Below, piece by piece: positions 1-12,234 of a DNA stretch of 64,000 nucleotides. The notes beneath the pieces are model-generated. The model saw only the letters and a program-made list of their open reading frames with translations, was not told the origin of the DNA and searched no databases. The DNA lies in assembly GCA_009692555.1 (NCBI GenBank), contig SHYY01000004.1, forward strand, positions 1 to 64,000. The letters are read 5' to 3'. Numbering within the stretch: the first letter of the stretch is position 1; every line of letters starts with the position of its first letter. The position numbers and the translations under genes were made by a program. The stretch comes from Myxococcales bacterium (lineage in GTDB: Bacteria; Myxococcota_A; Polyangia; Palsa-1104; SHYY01).

Positions 1-2
1 TC

Positions 3-155
3 CTGCAACTCGCCTTGGAAGACACCCGGCGACAGGCCATGGAGCTGCTGACCCGCATCGTGGAGATGCTCACGCGCTTGTGCCGGAGAGGTGATCCCCC
101 GCGCGAGAGTGCCCCTGAATCGACTACGACTACGACTACGACTACGACTACGTGA
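3..155 (+). CDS. Four-helix-bundle (S23/IVP-like) protein, 3' end only
   Basis: The gene is cut by the window start; only the last 50 codons remain, in the frame starting at base 3 and ending at TGA 153-155. The peptide holds an amphipathic stretch, RQAMELLTRIVEMLTRLCRR, like the last helix of the four-helix-bundle proteins related to 23S rRNA intervening-sequence proteins. It then runs into a poly-threonine tail encoded by a hexamer repeat. The fold assignment rests on this one helix, so it is tentative. Proteins of this family are often of unknown role; some related ones (Avd) assist diversity-generating retroelements, but nothing here shows such a link. Confidence 0.45.
   Translation: MQLALEDTRRQAMELLTRIVEMLTRLCRRGDPPRESAPESTTTTTTTTTT
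121..152 (+). repeat. Hexanucleotide repeat (CGACTA)5
   Basis: Five perfect copies of CGACTA plus CG fill the last codons of the four-helix-bundle gene and encode alternating ACT/ACG threonine codons. The stop codon follows directly. Similar GAC-containing hexamer arrays occur in gspM and near 48.8 kb in this window. Confidence 0.9.
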
Positions 156-194
156 GCGGAGGGACCCAGGGACCCGCCCAGTCCGCAGCAGCGC

Positions 195-223
195 TTGATC
201 CCCCGGAAGCGAAGTGCTAGGGT
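195..223 (+). promoter_or_regulatory. Probable promoter of the microcompartment operon
   Basis: TTGATC (195-200), a 17-base spacer and an extended -10, TGCTAGGGT (215-223), lie 34 bases ahead of the first shell gene. The TG-N-TANNNT form recurs before many genes in this window, which makes it more credible than a single match. Transcription would start near 230. Confidence 0.55.
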
Positions 224-257
224 GCGCCAACTTTCGAGCGCGAGGACCGCGCACCCC

Positions 258-896
258 ATGTCGACCACCCTCCGAACCTACATCTTCCTCGATCAGCTCC
301 AGCCGCAGCTCGCGAGCTTCATGGGCAAGACGGCGAAGGGCTTCCTCCCGCTCCCGGGCATGGCCTCGCTGTTCGTCGAGATTGCGCCGGGGATCGCGAT
401 CAACCGCGTCACCGACGTGGCGCTGAAGGCGACCAAGGTCGTGCCGGCGCTGCAGGTGGTCGAGCGTGCCTACGGCCTGCTCGAGGTCCACGACTTCGAT
501 CAGGGCGAGGTCCGCTCGGCGGGCCGCGCGATCCTTGATCACATGGGCGCCAAGGAGGAGGACCGCCTCAAGCCGAAGGTGCTCACCAACCAGATCATCC
601 GCGCCGTCGAGCCCTACCAGGCGCAGATCATCAATCGCAACTCGCAGGGGATGATGATCCTCCCCGGGCAGTCGCTGTTCATCCTCGAGACCGAGCCGGC
701 CGGCTACGTGGCGTTCGCCTCCAACGAGGCGGAGAAGGCGGCGCGCGTGTTCCTGGTCTCGGTGACGCCGTTCGGCGCCTTCGGGCGGCTGTACATGAGC
801 GGCACCGAGGCGGAGATCGACGCTGCGGCCGCCGCGGCGATCGCCGCGATCGAGAGCATCAGCGGCAAGCAGCCGGAAAAGTTCGTCGACAAGTAA
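258..896 (+). CDS. Bacterial microcompartment trimeric shell protein, BMC-T2 type
   Basis: This 212-aa protein carries two fused BMC folds and closely resembles the Haliangium ochraceum BMC-T2 shell protein. Recognisable blocks are [14 protein letters not shown] at the N-terminus, [46 protein letters not shown] and [14 protein letters not shown]. In that family trimers act as pseudohexameric shell tiles that can stack in pairs and have a central pore thought to pass larger metabolites or cofactors. I start it at ATG 258; an upstream frame from 195 overlaps the promoter and adds residues with no family similarity. It is the first gene of an operon with BMC-H, BMC-P, an aldehyde dehydrogenase and BMC-T1. 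Confidence 0.93.
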   Translation: MSTTLRTYIFLDQLQPQLASFMGKTAKGFLPLPGMASLFVEIAPGIAINRVTDVALKATKVVPALQVVERAYGLLEVHDFDQGEVRSAGRAILDHMGAKEEDRLKPKVLTNQIIRAVEPYQAQIINRNSQGMMILPGQSLFILETEPAGYVAFASNEAEKAARVFLVSVTPFGAFGRLYMSGTEAEIDAAAAAAIAAIESISGKQPEKFVDK

Positions 897-929
897 TCGT
901 TTTTATTCGAAAGGTTGAGGATCGCAAAA

Positions 930-1238
930 ATGGCTGACGCGCTGGGAATGATCGAAACGAAGGGCTTCGTCGGAATGGTCGAGGCCGCCGACGCGATGGT
1001 GAAGGCCGCCAAAGTGGAGCTGGTGGGCTTCGAGAAGATCGGCGGCGGGTTCGTCACCGCCATCGTGCGCGGCGACGTCGCGGCGGTGAAGGCGGCCACC
1101 GAGGCGGGCCAGCGCGCGGCCGAGCGGGTGGGCGAGCTGGTGTCGGTGCATGTCATCCCGCGCCCGCACGTCAACATCGACGCGGTGCTGCCGCTCGGAC
1201 GCCAGAAGGAAGCGGCAAGCGAAGGCGGCGGCAAGTAG
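930..1238 (+). CDS. Bacterial microcompartment hexameric shell protein, BMC-H
   Basis: A 102-aa single BMC-domain protein, the usual size for the main hexagonal shell tile. The start [20 protein letters not shown] and the body [17 protein letters not shown] are typical of the Pdu/Eut/Haliangium BMC-H family. Hexamers form the flat facets, and the loop between strands lines the pore. The ATG at 930 has a GAGGA-like ribosome site upstream (ggttgaggatcg). The gene follows BMC-T2 by 33 bases and precedes BMC-P by 9, so the three shell classes are made from one transcript. Confidence 0.95.
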   Translation: MADALGMIETKGFVGMVEAADAMVKAAKVELVGFEKIGGGFVTAIVRGDVAAVKAATEAGQRAAERVGELVSVHVIPRPHVNIDAVLPLGRQKEAASEGGGK

Positions 1239-1247
1239 TTCTCCGCC

Positions 1248-1538
1248 ATGCTCCTCGGCAAGGTGGTCGGGACGGTCGTCGCATCGCGGAAGGAGGAGGA
1301 GCTGGTCGGGCTCCGCTTCCTGCTCGTGAAGGCGTGTGACTTCGACGGCAAGCCGAATGGCGCCGTGGTGGTCGCGGTCGACGCCGTCGGCGCCGGGGTG
1401 GGCGAGGTGGTGCTCTACGTCGCCGGCTCCTCGGCGCGCCAGACCAAGGTGACCAAGGACCGCCCGGTCGATCACACGGTGATGGCGATCGTCGATCAGG
1501 TGGAAGTCGAAGGCGAGAGCCGGTACGTGAAGGACTAG
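1248..1538 (+). CDS. Bacterial microcompartment pentameric vertex protein, BMC-P (EutN/CcmL family)
   Basis: A 96-aa protein of the EutN/CcmL family, whose pentamers cap the vertices of the icosahedral shell. Landmarks are the N-terminal [18 protein letters not shown], the central [13 protein letters not shown] and GSSARQTKV, and the closing MAIVDQVEV segment. Only one BMC-P is found in this locus; some relatives carry several. It ends two bases before the aldehyde dehydrogenase start. Confidence 0.94.
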   Translation: MLLGKVVGTVVASRKEEELVGLRFLLVKACDFDGKPNGAVVVAVDAVGAGVGEVVLYVAGSSARQTKVTKDRPVDHTVMAIVDQVEVEGESRYVKD

Positions 1539-1540
1539 CA

Positions 1541-3025
1541 GTGGCCACCCTCGACGAGCGCAGGATCCAGGAGATCGTCGAACGGGTGGTGGCGCGGCTC
1601 GGCACCGGCCAGCCCGCGAACCCCGCCGAAGCGGTCGAGCGTGCCGCGGCGCGAATGGCGCCTGCGCCGTCGTCCCCATCGTCCTCGGGACCCAAGCGCG
1701 AGGTGCGCGTTCCGCGTGGATCGAACGGGATCTACCCCGACGTCGACTCGGCGGTGAAGGCCTCGCGGGTGGCGTTCGAGCAGCACGAGAAGAACAGCCT
1801 CGAGCTGCGCGAGAAGATCGTCGGCGCGATGCGGGCGGTGACGCTGAAGCACGTCAAGGAGCTCGCCCAGTACGCCTGGGAGGAGACCGGCCTCGGGCGC
1901 GTCGAGGACAAGATCCAGAAGAACACCCTGTGCGCCACCAAGACGCCAGGCACCGAGATCCTCCGGCCGATCGCCTTCACCGGCGACGGTGGCCTCACCA
2001 TCACCGAGCGCGCACCGTTCGGCGTGATCGGCTCGATCACCCCCACCACCAACCCCACCGAGACGATCATCAACAACGGGATCGGGATGGTCGCGGGCGG
2101 AAACTCGGTTGTGTACAACGTACACCCGGGCGCGGCGCGCACCTCGATGTGGCACGTCCACATCCTGAACGAGGCGATCCAGGCGGTGGGCGGGCCGCGC
2201 GATCTCCTCACCTGCGTCGAGAAGCCGACCATCGAGAGCGCCGGCCAGCTGATGAAGCACAAGGGGGTGCGGATCCTGGTCGTCACCGGCGGTCCGGCGG
2301 TGGTCAACGCGGCGATGGCCTCCGGCAAGCGCGCGATCTGCGGCGGCCCGGGCAACCCGCCGGTGGTGGTCGACGAGACGGCGCACCTCGAGATCGCCGC
2401 GCGCGGGATCGTCGCCGGCGCCTCGTTCGACAACAACGTCATCTGCACCGACGAGAAAGAGGTCTTCGCGGTCGCGTCGATCTGCGACGAGCTGAAGAAG
2501 CGACTGGTGGCCGAGGGCTGCTACCTGCTGAACGATCGCCAGACCGCGCAGCTCGAGAAGGTCGTGCTCGATGGGGATCACGTCAACAAGGCGTGGGTCG
2601 GCAAGAACGCCGGGGTGATCGCCAAGGAGATCGGCGTGCGCGTCGGCGACGACTGCCGGCTCCTGATCGCCGAGGTGCCCGAGATGCACCCGTTCGTGCA
2701 GCACGAGCTGCTGATGCCGGTGATCGGGATCGTTCGCATGCCCGATGTGGCGTCGGCGATCGCCGCGGGGAAGCGCGCCGAGCACGGCTTCGGCCACACC
2801 GCGTCGATGTACTCGACCAACCTGGAAGCGCTGCACGCGATGGCGCGGACGATCAACACCTCGATCTTCATCAAGAACGCGCCGAACTACGCCGGCCTCG
2901 GCCACGGCGGCGAGGGCTACACCTCCTTCACCATCGCCTCACCGACGGGCGAGGGGCTGACCACCGCGGTCAGCTTCACCCGCGAGCGCCGCTGCACCCT
3001 GAAGGACTACTTCCGCTTCGTCTGA
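1541..3025 (+). CDS. CoA-acylating aldehyde dehydrogenase, microcompartment-associated (PduP/EutE-like)
   Basis: A 494-aa enzyme of the acylating aldehyde dehydrogenase family, expected to convert an aldehyde, CoA and NAD+ to acyl-CoA and NADH inside the microcompartment. Residues 1-20 form a likely amphipathic helix followed by a Pro/Ala/Ser-rich linker, the usual encapsulation peptide layout. The catalytic cysteine is Cys302 in [15 protein letters not shown]-site glycines lie in [16 protein letters not shown]. It starts at GTG 1541, two bases after the BMC-P stop. No signature enzyme that makes the aldehyde (diol dehydratase, glycyl-radical enzyme, ammonia lyase, aldolase) is in the operon, so the substrate cannot be named. 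Confidence 0.93.
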   Translation: MATLDERRIQEIVERVVARLGTGQPANPAEAVERAAARMAPAPSSPSSSGPKREVRVPRGSNGIYPDVDSAVKASRVAFEQHEKNSLELREKIVGAMRAVTLKHVKELAQYAWEETGLGRVEDKIQKNTLCATKTPGTEILRPIAFTGDGGLTITERAPFGVIGSITPTTNPTETIINNGIGMVAGGNSVVYNVHPGAARTSMWHVHILNEAIQAVGGPRDLLTCVEKPTIESAGQLMKHKGVRILVVTGGPAVVNAAMASGKRAICGGPGNPPVVVDETAHLEIAARGIVAGASFDNNVICTDEKEVFAVASICDELKKRLVAEGCYLLNDRQTAQLEKVVLDGDHVNKAWVGKNAGVIAKEIGVRVGDDCRLLIAEVPEMHPFVQHELLMPVIGIVRMPDVASAIAAGKRAEHGFGHTASMYSTNLEALHAMARTINTSIFIKNAPNYAGLGHGGEGYTSFTIASPTGEGLTTAVSFTRERRCTLKDYFRFV

Positions 3026-3046
3026 CGTCGGGAGGGACAAGGGCAA

Positions 3047-3608
3047 GTGAGCGTGCAGGACCAGCTGCTCCAGGAGATCGACGCGACGATCGTCCTCACC
3101 GATATGCGCGACTTCACCACGCTGGCGCACCAGATCGGCCCGGTGGAGCTCGCCCTGACGCTTTCGGGCTTCTACAACCACACCGGCGGGATCTGCGAGA
3201 AGCACGGCGGGCGGATCGTCAAGTTCATCGGCGACAGCGTGCTGGCGACGTTCGTCGGGATGCAGGATCACCGCGGGCGCGCGCTCGCCGAGATGGCCGA
3301 GCGGCGCGATCGGTGGATGGCCGACAACGTCAAGGTGAAGCTGCCACCGCTCGAGTACGCCGCGTCGGCAGCCTCGGGGAGTGCTGGTCGGCGAGCTCGG
3401 CACCGACCGGCTCCGTTTCTGGGATGTGCTCGGCGCGCCGGTGAACATCGCCTTCCGGCTGTGCGCGCTGGCGACCGATCGGCGGGTGGCGAACCTGGTC
3501 GATGCCGGCACGATCGAGCAGGCGGTGGCGCAGCCCGAGGCGTTCGTCGAGGTCGAGGCGGCGGAGCTCTGCGGCCGGCGTCACCGTCTGTTCCGGATCG
3601 GGCGTTGA
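3047..3608 (+). pseudogene. Class III adenylate/guanylate cyclase-like gene, frameshifted
   Basis: The first frame (from GTG 3047, preceded by ggaggga) gives a cyclase homology domain start: metal-binding Asp in TIVLTDMRDFTTL and a second in KFIGDSVLATF. The second half lies in another frame from about 3381: VLVGELGTDRLRFWDVLGAPVNIAFRL, the domain's C-terminal half. Removing one G from the GGGG run at 3376-3379 joins the two as ASGVLVGEL. The product would be about 185 aa, a lone cyclase domain. It sits between the aldehyde dehydrogenase and BMC-T1, so it could make a nucleotide signal tied to microcompartment use. Whether the shift is real, a sequencing error or phase variation cannot be told here. 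Confidence 0.8.
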
Positions 3609-3645
3609 GAGTGCCCGCTCGCGATCCGGATCGCGCACCGACGAC

Positions 3646-4254
3646 ATGAGCGGGCCGTTCCTCAGGCGGGAGGGCGAGGGCATCGCGCTGCGCGGCCCGG
3701 CGGTCGGGCTGATCGAGACCACCTCGATCGCGCGCGGGCTGGTGGTCGCCGACGCGATGGTCAAGCGCTCGCCGGTGATGCTCGCCTTCGCGCGGCCGGT
3801 GACGCCGGGCAAGCACGTGGTGGTGGTGACCGGCGATGTGGCCGAGGTCGACGAGGCGATGCAGATCGGGGTGGCGATGGCCGCGCCGACGCTGGTCGAT
3901 CGCCTGTTCCTCCCGCAGGCCCACGCGGCGCTGATCCGCGCCCTCGGCGGCGGGCGGCGCGCGGCCGGTCTGTCGTCGCTGGGGATCGTCGAGACCTTCT
4001 CGGTCGCCTCCGCTCTCCTCGCCGCCGACGCGGCGTGCAAGGCCTCGGAGGTCGAGCTGTGCGAGCTGCGCCTCGCCGATGGCCTCGGCGGCAAGGCCTA
4101 CTTCGTGGTCACCTCGACGCTCGATCTCGTCGAGGCGGCGATCGGCGCGGCGATCGCGATCCTCGATCCCGGGCTGCTGGTGACCACCGAGATCATCGCC
4201 GCGCCCCACCCCGACCTGATCGAGACGCTGCGCCGCGGCAAGAACAGCCCCTGA
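3646..4254 (+). CDS. Bacterial microcompartment trimeric shell protein, BMC-T1 type
   Basis: A 202-aa tandem-BMC protein. The first domain has GLIETTSIARGLVVADAMVK, the second GIVETFSVASALLAADAACK, matching the Haliangium ochraceum BMC-T1 layout, including the single-layer trimer type. It ends with a short basic tail. I start at ATG 3646, 37 bases after the cyclase stop; the longer frame from 3502 lies inside the cyclase gene. With BMC-T2, H and P it completes the set of shell parts needed for a closed compartment. Confidence 0.93.
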   Translation: MSGPFLRREGEGIALRGPAVGLIETTSIARGLVVADAMVKRSPVMLAFARPVTPGKHVVVVTGDVAEVDEAMQIGVAMAAPTLVDRLFLPQAHAALIRALGGGRRAAGLSSLGIVETFSVASALLAADAACKASEVELCELRLADGLGGKAYFVVTSTLDLVEAAIGAAIAILDPGLLVTTEIIAAPHPDLIETLRRGKNSP

Positions 4255-4262
4255 CGGCGCTC

Positions 4263-4455
4263 AGGGCCCGCGAATGGACAACTCGATCGATGATCGCGGC
4301 CGAGGCGCCCGGATGGCGAGGCGCGACGACGGAGAATTCTCTCTGTATTTGACGGAGGAGCCTCCCCCCAACTCTGCAGAACGGGGGCAAGTCCCCCGAA
4401 GCCTGCCGGGATGGATCGGCCGCGAGGGCGACTGAGTTGTCCATTCGCGGGCCCT
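4263..4455. mobile_element. 193-bp element with 22-bp perfect terminal inverted repeats (MITE-like or structured RNA)
   Basis: The left end 4263-4284 (AGGGCCCGCGAATGGACAAC and two more bases) is the exact reverse complement of 4434-4455. Inside, GCGGCCGA near 4294 pairs with TCGGCCGC near 4420, and GGGGG/CCCCC forms a small hairpin near 4384-4398. The element fills the gap between the convergent BMC-T1 gene and a minus-strand small gene, and its right end overlaps that gene's stop codon by one base. It has no transposase and no clear target-site duplication. It could be a miniature transposable element or a bidirectional terminator/structured RNA. Confidence 0.7.
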
Positions 4456-4655
4456 TACGGCGCCCGGTAGATGAGGAACGTGCTCAGCCCCCCGGAGGCG
4501 CCGCCCTCGTCGGTGAGGCGGGTCTGGCTGATCGACACCACCTCGGCCTGATCGTCGAGCGACTCGAGGAACTCGCGGATCTTCTCCGCCGTCGTGCGAT
4601 CGGTGGTCGACGGATCACCTGCCATCACGAAGGTCCACAGTCCGTGCCTCGGCAT
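4455..4655 (-). CDS. Small hypothetical protein
   Basis: A 66-aa frame from ATG 4655 (an alternative ATG at 4682 adds nine residues). The peptide has a regular mix of residues: DRTTAEKIREFLESLDD looks helical, followed by AEVVSISQTRL and a C-terminal GGLSTFLIYRAP strand-like end. I do not recognise the family. It reads away from the histidine kinase gene and ends at the inverted-repeat element. Confidence 0.45.
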   Translation of the reverse strand: MPRHGLWTFVMAGDPSTTDRTTAEKIREFLESLDDQAEVVSISQTRLTDEGGASGGLSTFLIYRAP

Positions 4656-4782
4656 CGCAAAGCCTCCGCCCCGATCGTCCACCCGGCGCGAAGGGATCGC
4701 AAGAAACAGGCGCCGAAGCCAATCGACCTCGAAGGCAACCCTCGCACGGGGCGGATGATACCCGATCGCGCGGGATCGTCGG

Positions 4783-4791
4783 TGCTATCCT
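4783..4791 (+). promoter_or_regulatory. Extended -10 element of the histidine kinase gene
   Basis: TGCTATCCT ends seven bases before the GTG start at 4799. Transcription would begin at or next to the start codon, giving a leaderless mRNA. No convincing -35 is seen. Confidence 0.45.
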
Positions 4792-4798
4792 CACGCGG

Positions 4799-7474
<2,676 letters not shown>

Positions 7475-7477
7475 GGC

Positions 7478-10400
7478 TCAGTTCGAGGTGTTGGTCAGCA
7501 CCGTGAAGGTGCCGGCGCCGTCTGTCGGGAGGGTCACGGCGAGGTCGAGCTTTCCGTCGCCGGTGAAGTCGGCCACGGTCATGGCGCTCGGGTCGGTGCT
7601 GACCTGGATGTTCAGCGCCTGGAAGAAGGTGCCATCGCCCTTGTTGACCAGGATCGTCACGTCCCTGGTGGCGCGGTTCGCCACCGCGATGTCGGGGCGA
7701 CCGTCCTTGTTGAAGTCGGCGGCGACCAGCGGCACCGGCTGCCCGCCGGCTCCGTAGGCGACAGGCTGCTGGAACGTGCCGTCGCCGTTGCTGAGAAGGA
7801 CGCTGACGCTTGCCGAGTAGAAGTTCGGCACCACCAGATCCCACTTCCCGTCGCCGTTGAAGTCGCCCGATGCGACGCCCACCGGGTTCTGGCCCGCCGC
7901 GATCGGCCCCTTGACGACGAAGGCGTTGCCGGTGTTGAGCAGGACGCTCAGGGTGCCGTCGTTCTCGTTGCAGGTGGCGAGATCGGGCTTTCCGTCGCCG
8001 TTCAGATCGCCCACCGCGAGCGGGCCGGGCCTATTTCCGACCGGGTAGAACACCGCCGGGTTGAACGTGCCCCCGCCCTTGTTGAGGAGCACGCTGATGT
8101 TGTTGGTGCCGGCGTTGGCGACGGCGAGGTCGATCCCGTTGATGCCGTCGAAGTCGGCGAAGGCGAAGGGCCCCGGGGAGCCGCCCCCCACGATGTAGGT
8201 CGGATTGAGCATCTGCGGGAAGACGCCCTGGCCGTTGTTGGTGAACACCATGACGTCGCGAGGGGTCCCGTGGCTCGGGGGGTTCCGGCTGACCGCGAAG
8301 TCGGCCTTCCCGTCGCCGGTGAAGTCGGCGACCCCGATCCCGTAGCCGGTCCCGAGTTGGAAGGACTGCGCCGGGTTGCCGAATTTCGGGTTCCCGATTT
8401 CGGGTTCCCGAAGGTTCATGAACAGCCCGACGTCGCCCGAAGCCGTGAGCAGATCGGCCTTGCCGTCCCCGTTGAAGTCGCCCGACGCGATCGCGTTGGC
8501 GGTCGTGCTCGGGGTGTAATCGCCGACGAGGAAGTTGGTTGTCAAGGCGACGCAGACGAGGTTCGGCGCGGCGAGGCACTTCCCGGTGGAGCAGTCGCTG
8601 GCCGCTATGCACTTCTTCCCGACGGCGCACACCGGGCAGGCCCCGCTGCAGTCCACATCGGTCTCGCTGCCGTTCTGGACGATGTCGTTGCACGCGGGCG
8701 CCTTGCAGACCCCGCCATTGCAGACACCGCTCGCGCAGTCGGCCGGCTGGAAGCACGCTTTGCCGGTCGGGCACTTCATGCAATTCATCGTGCCGCCGCA
8801 GTCGATGTCGCTCTCGCTGCCGTTCCTGACCCCGTCGTTGCACGCGGGCGTGGCGCACTTCCCCATCGTGCACACCCCGCTCGCGCAGTCGGCGGCGGCG
8901 TTGCACGACTTCCCGGTGATGCACTTGCCGTTCGCGCCGCTGCACATCCCGCCGCAGTCGACGTCGCTCTCGACGCCGTTCTTCACCCCGTCGACGCAGG
9001 TCGGGACGGCGCACTTCCCGCCGCTGCACACGCCGGAGAGGCAGTCCGCGGGCGCGCCGCAGGCCTTGTTGTCGGCGCACTTCTGGCAGTTCGCGCCGCC
9101 ACAATCGAGGTCCGTCTCGGTGCCGTTCTTCACTCCGTCGGGGCACGCCGGCGCCACGCACTTGAGCTGGGTGCACACCAGGCTCACGCAGTCGACCGCC
9201 ACCTTGCACGCCTTGCTGGTCTGGCAGCCCGGGCAGGAGCCACCGCAGTCGACGTCGGTCTCGGTGCCATTCTTGCTCATGTCGCCGCAGCCGGCCTGCG
9301 AGCACTTGTTCATCGTGCACACCAGGCTGACGCAGTCCGCGCCGACCGCGCACCCCTTGCCGTCGACGCACCTGGCGCACGAGCCGCCGCAGTCGAGGTC
9401 GGTCTCCGCGCCGTTCTTCACCCCGTCGCCGCACGCGGGCGTGATGCACTTCTGCGCCGTGCACACCAGGCTCGCGCAGTCGAACGCCTGCCCGCAGGTC
9501 TTGCCGTCGGCGCACTTGGTCTGACACGTCCCACCGCAGTCGATGTCGGTCTCCATCCCGTTCTTGACCCCGTCGTTGCATGCCGCGCCGGAGCACTTGT
9601 TCGCCGCGCACACGCCGCTCATGCAGTCACCGGCGCCGCCGCAGATCTTCATGTCGGGACACTTGCCGCACACTCCGCCGCCGCAGTCGACGTCGGTCTC
9701 GACGCCGTTCTTTACCGCGTCCATGCAGGTCGGCGCGGCGCACTTGGCTGCGGTGCAGACGCTGCTGGTGCAGTCGATCGCCGCCGCGCATCCCTTGTTG
9801 TCGGCGCACCTCGGGCAGCCGCCGCCGCAGTCGGTGTCGGTCTCGGCGCCGTTCTTCAGGCCGTCGTTGCAGCTCGGATTGGCGCACTTTGCTGCGGTGC
9901 ACACCAGGCTCAGGCAGTCGCCCGACGCCGCGCACACTTTCCCGCCGGCGCACTTCGGGCAGCTCCCGCCGCAGTCGACGTCGGTCTCGGTGCCGTTTGC
10001 CTTGGCGTCGTTGCAGCTCGGCGAGGCGCACTTGAGAGCCGTGCAGACCAGGCTGGCGCAGTCGGCTGCGACGCCGCACCCCTTGCCGACCACGCAGGCG
10101 CCGCAGCCGCCGCCGCAGTCGGCGTCCGTCTCCATCCCGTTCTTCACGCCGTCGGCGCAGGTCGGCGCGACGCACAGGTTGGCGACGCACACTCCGCTCG
10201 CGCAGTTGGCCGCCGCCGCGCACGCCTTGCCGGTCCCGCACCCGGCGCACCCGCTGCCGCCGCAATCGATGTCCGACTCGAGGCCGTTCTTGAGCAGATC
10301 CATGCAGGTCGGCGCGACGCACTTGGCACCGGTGCAGACGCCGGAGAGGCAGTCGGCCGCCTTCTGGCAGGCCTTCCCGGGGTCGCACCCGGCGCAGCTC

Positions 10401-12234
10401 CCGCCGCAGTCGATGTCGGTCTCGGTGCCGTTCTTCAGCTTGTCGCCGCACGCCGCGGAGACGCACTGGTTGGCGGTGCACACCGTCCCCATCGCGCAGT
10501 CCGCGGCGATCTTGCACGCCTTTTGGAGCGCGCAGCCGGGGCAGGAGCCGCCGCAGTCGACGTCGGTCTCCATGCCGTTCTTGGCCTTGTCGACGCACGT
10601 CGGGGCGGCGCACTTCAAGGCGGTGCAGACCCCGCTCTGGCAGTCGGTGGCGACCGCGCACCCCTTGGCGTCGGCGCACTTGCCCGGGCAGGTGCCGCCG
10701 CAGTCGATGTCGCTCTCCCCGCCGTTCTTCACCTTGTCCGCGCAGCTCGGATCGGCGCACACGCCGCCGGTGCATACGCCGCTCGCGCAGTCCGCCGCCA
10801 GCGCGCAGGCCTTCAGGACCTGGCAGGGCATGCACATGCCGCCGCCGCAGTCGATATCGGTCTCTTTCCCGTTTCTCACCTTGTCAGCGCATCCCCCGCC
10901 GCTGCACTTGTTGGCGGTACACACGCCGCTCTGGCAGTCGCCCGCCAGCGCGCAGCCCTTGGTGTCGGCGCACTTGTTCGGGCAGGTGCCGCCGCAGTCG
11001 ACGTCGCTCTCTTTGCTGTTCTTGACCGCGTCGACGCACGACGGGATGGCGCACAGGCCATTGGTGCACACCGCGCTCTGGCAGTCGCCGCCGAGCGCGC
11101 AGCCCTGCTGATCGCCGCACTTGTTCGGGCACCCGCCGCCGCAGTCGAGGTCGGTCTCCTTGCCGTTCTTCACCTTGTCGGCGCAGCTGGCGCCGGAGCA
11201 CATCCCGGCGCTGCAGGTGCCGGTGGCGCAGTCGCTCGCCGCCGCGCACCCCTTCCCGTCGGCGCACTTCATCGGGCAGGTGCCGCCGCAGTCGGCGTCG
11301 GTCTCGGCGCCGTTCTTGACCTGATCGAAGCAGGTCGGCGTGGCGCACGCCTTGTTGGTGCAGACCAGGCTCTGGCAGTCCGCGCCATCGCTGCACTTCT
11401 TGCCGTTGGCGCACCTCGGACACGGGCCGCCGCAGTCCACATCGGTCTCGGCGCCGTTCTTCGCCAGGTCGCCGCACATCGCGCCGGCGCACTTGCCCGC
11501 CTGGCAGCTGGCGCTCGCGCAGTCGTCGTCCTTCGCGCAGCCCTTGGCGTCGCCGCACTTCGCCATGCAGGTGCCGCCGCAGTCGATGTCGGTCTCGGTG
11601 CCGTTCTTCACGCCGTCGCTGCACTCCTTGCCGGTGCACAGCTTGGCCTTGCACGACCCGCCGGCGCAGTCGCCGTCGACGAGGCAGGCCTTGCCCTCGC
11701 CGCACTTCGGGCACGCCATGGCCCCCTGGCCGCCGCAGTCGATATCGGTCTCCTGGCCGCTCTGCGCCCCGTCGGTGCACAGGGCGCCGCAGGCCGGACA
11801 GTCGCCGCCGCAGTCGACGCCGGTCTCGTTGCCGTCGCGCGCACCGTCGCTGCAGGTGGCGCCGCTGACCTTCTGCAAGGTGATCACCAGCGTCGCGTGG
11901 ACGCCCGGGGTGACCTCGATCGTCCCTGCGCCGATCCCCACCGTCGAGGAGCCGAGCAGGCCGACGGCCTGGGCGGAGATCGTCCCCTTGCTGTCGTCCT
12001 TCAGGTGAATCGCAACCGCCACCGGCAGCTTGGCGCCCGCGAGCGGTCGGTCGAAGCCGTGCTCGATGGCGCCCTGGAGATCGATGTGCAGGGTGTCGAT
12101 CGCGCCCACGCTGCCCTCGACCTGCACGGCGAGGCAGCCGCCGGTGTGGCCTGCGCAGGGTCGGGAGTGCCGCAGCCCGCGATCCCGAGCGCGAGAGCGA
12201 GCGGGAGGATTTGCAGTCCGCCGAGACGGGTCAT
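7478..12234 (-). CDS. Giant cysteine-rich repeat lipoprotein with C-terminal FG-GAP propeller (frameshift near its leader)
   Basis: The main frame (GTG 12127 to 7478) gives 1,549 aa. It has 23 tandem repeats of about 48 residues, each built on [16 protein letters not shown] followed by four more cysteines. Seven FG-GAP/VCBS blades then begin near residue 1200 with calcium-binding DFNGDGKxD loops, which would close a seven-bladed beta-propeller. A lipoprotein leader, [20 protein letters not shown] plus Cys21, starts at ATG 12234 in another frame and overlaps the upstream TPR stop as ATGA. Adding one base in the G run at 12158-12160 joins leader and body. The role is probably surface binding or adhesion through disulfide-stabilised repeats; this is inference. 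Similar repeat proteins are sometimes misnamed as enzymes; no enzyme motif is visible. Confidence 0.85.

Noticed and set aside
121..152. Diversity-generating retroelement linked to the four-helix-bundle gene end
   Set aside because: No reverse transcriptase, template repeat or variable repeat is present in the window; the fold alone is not enough.
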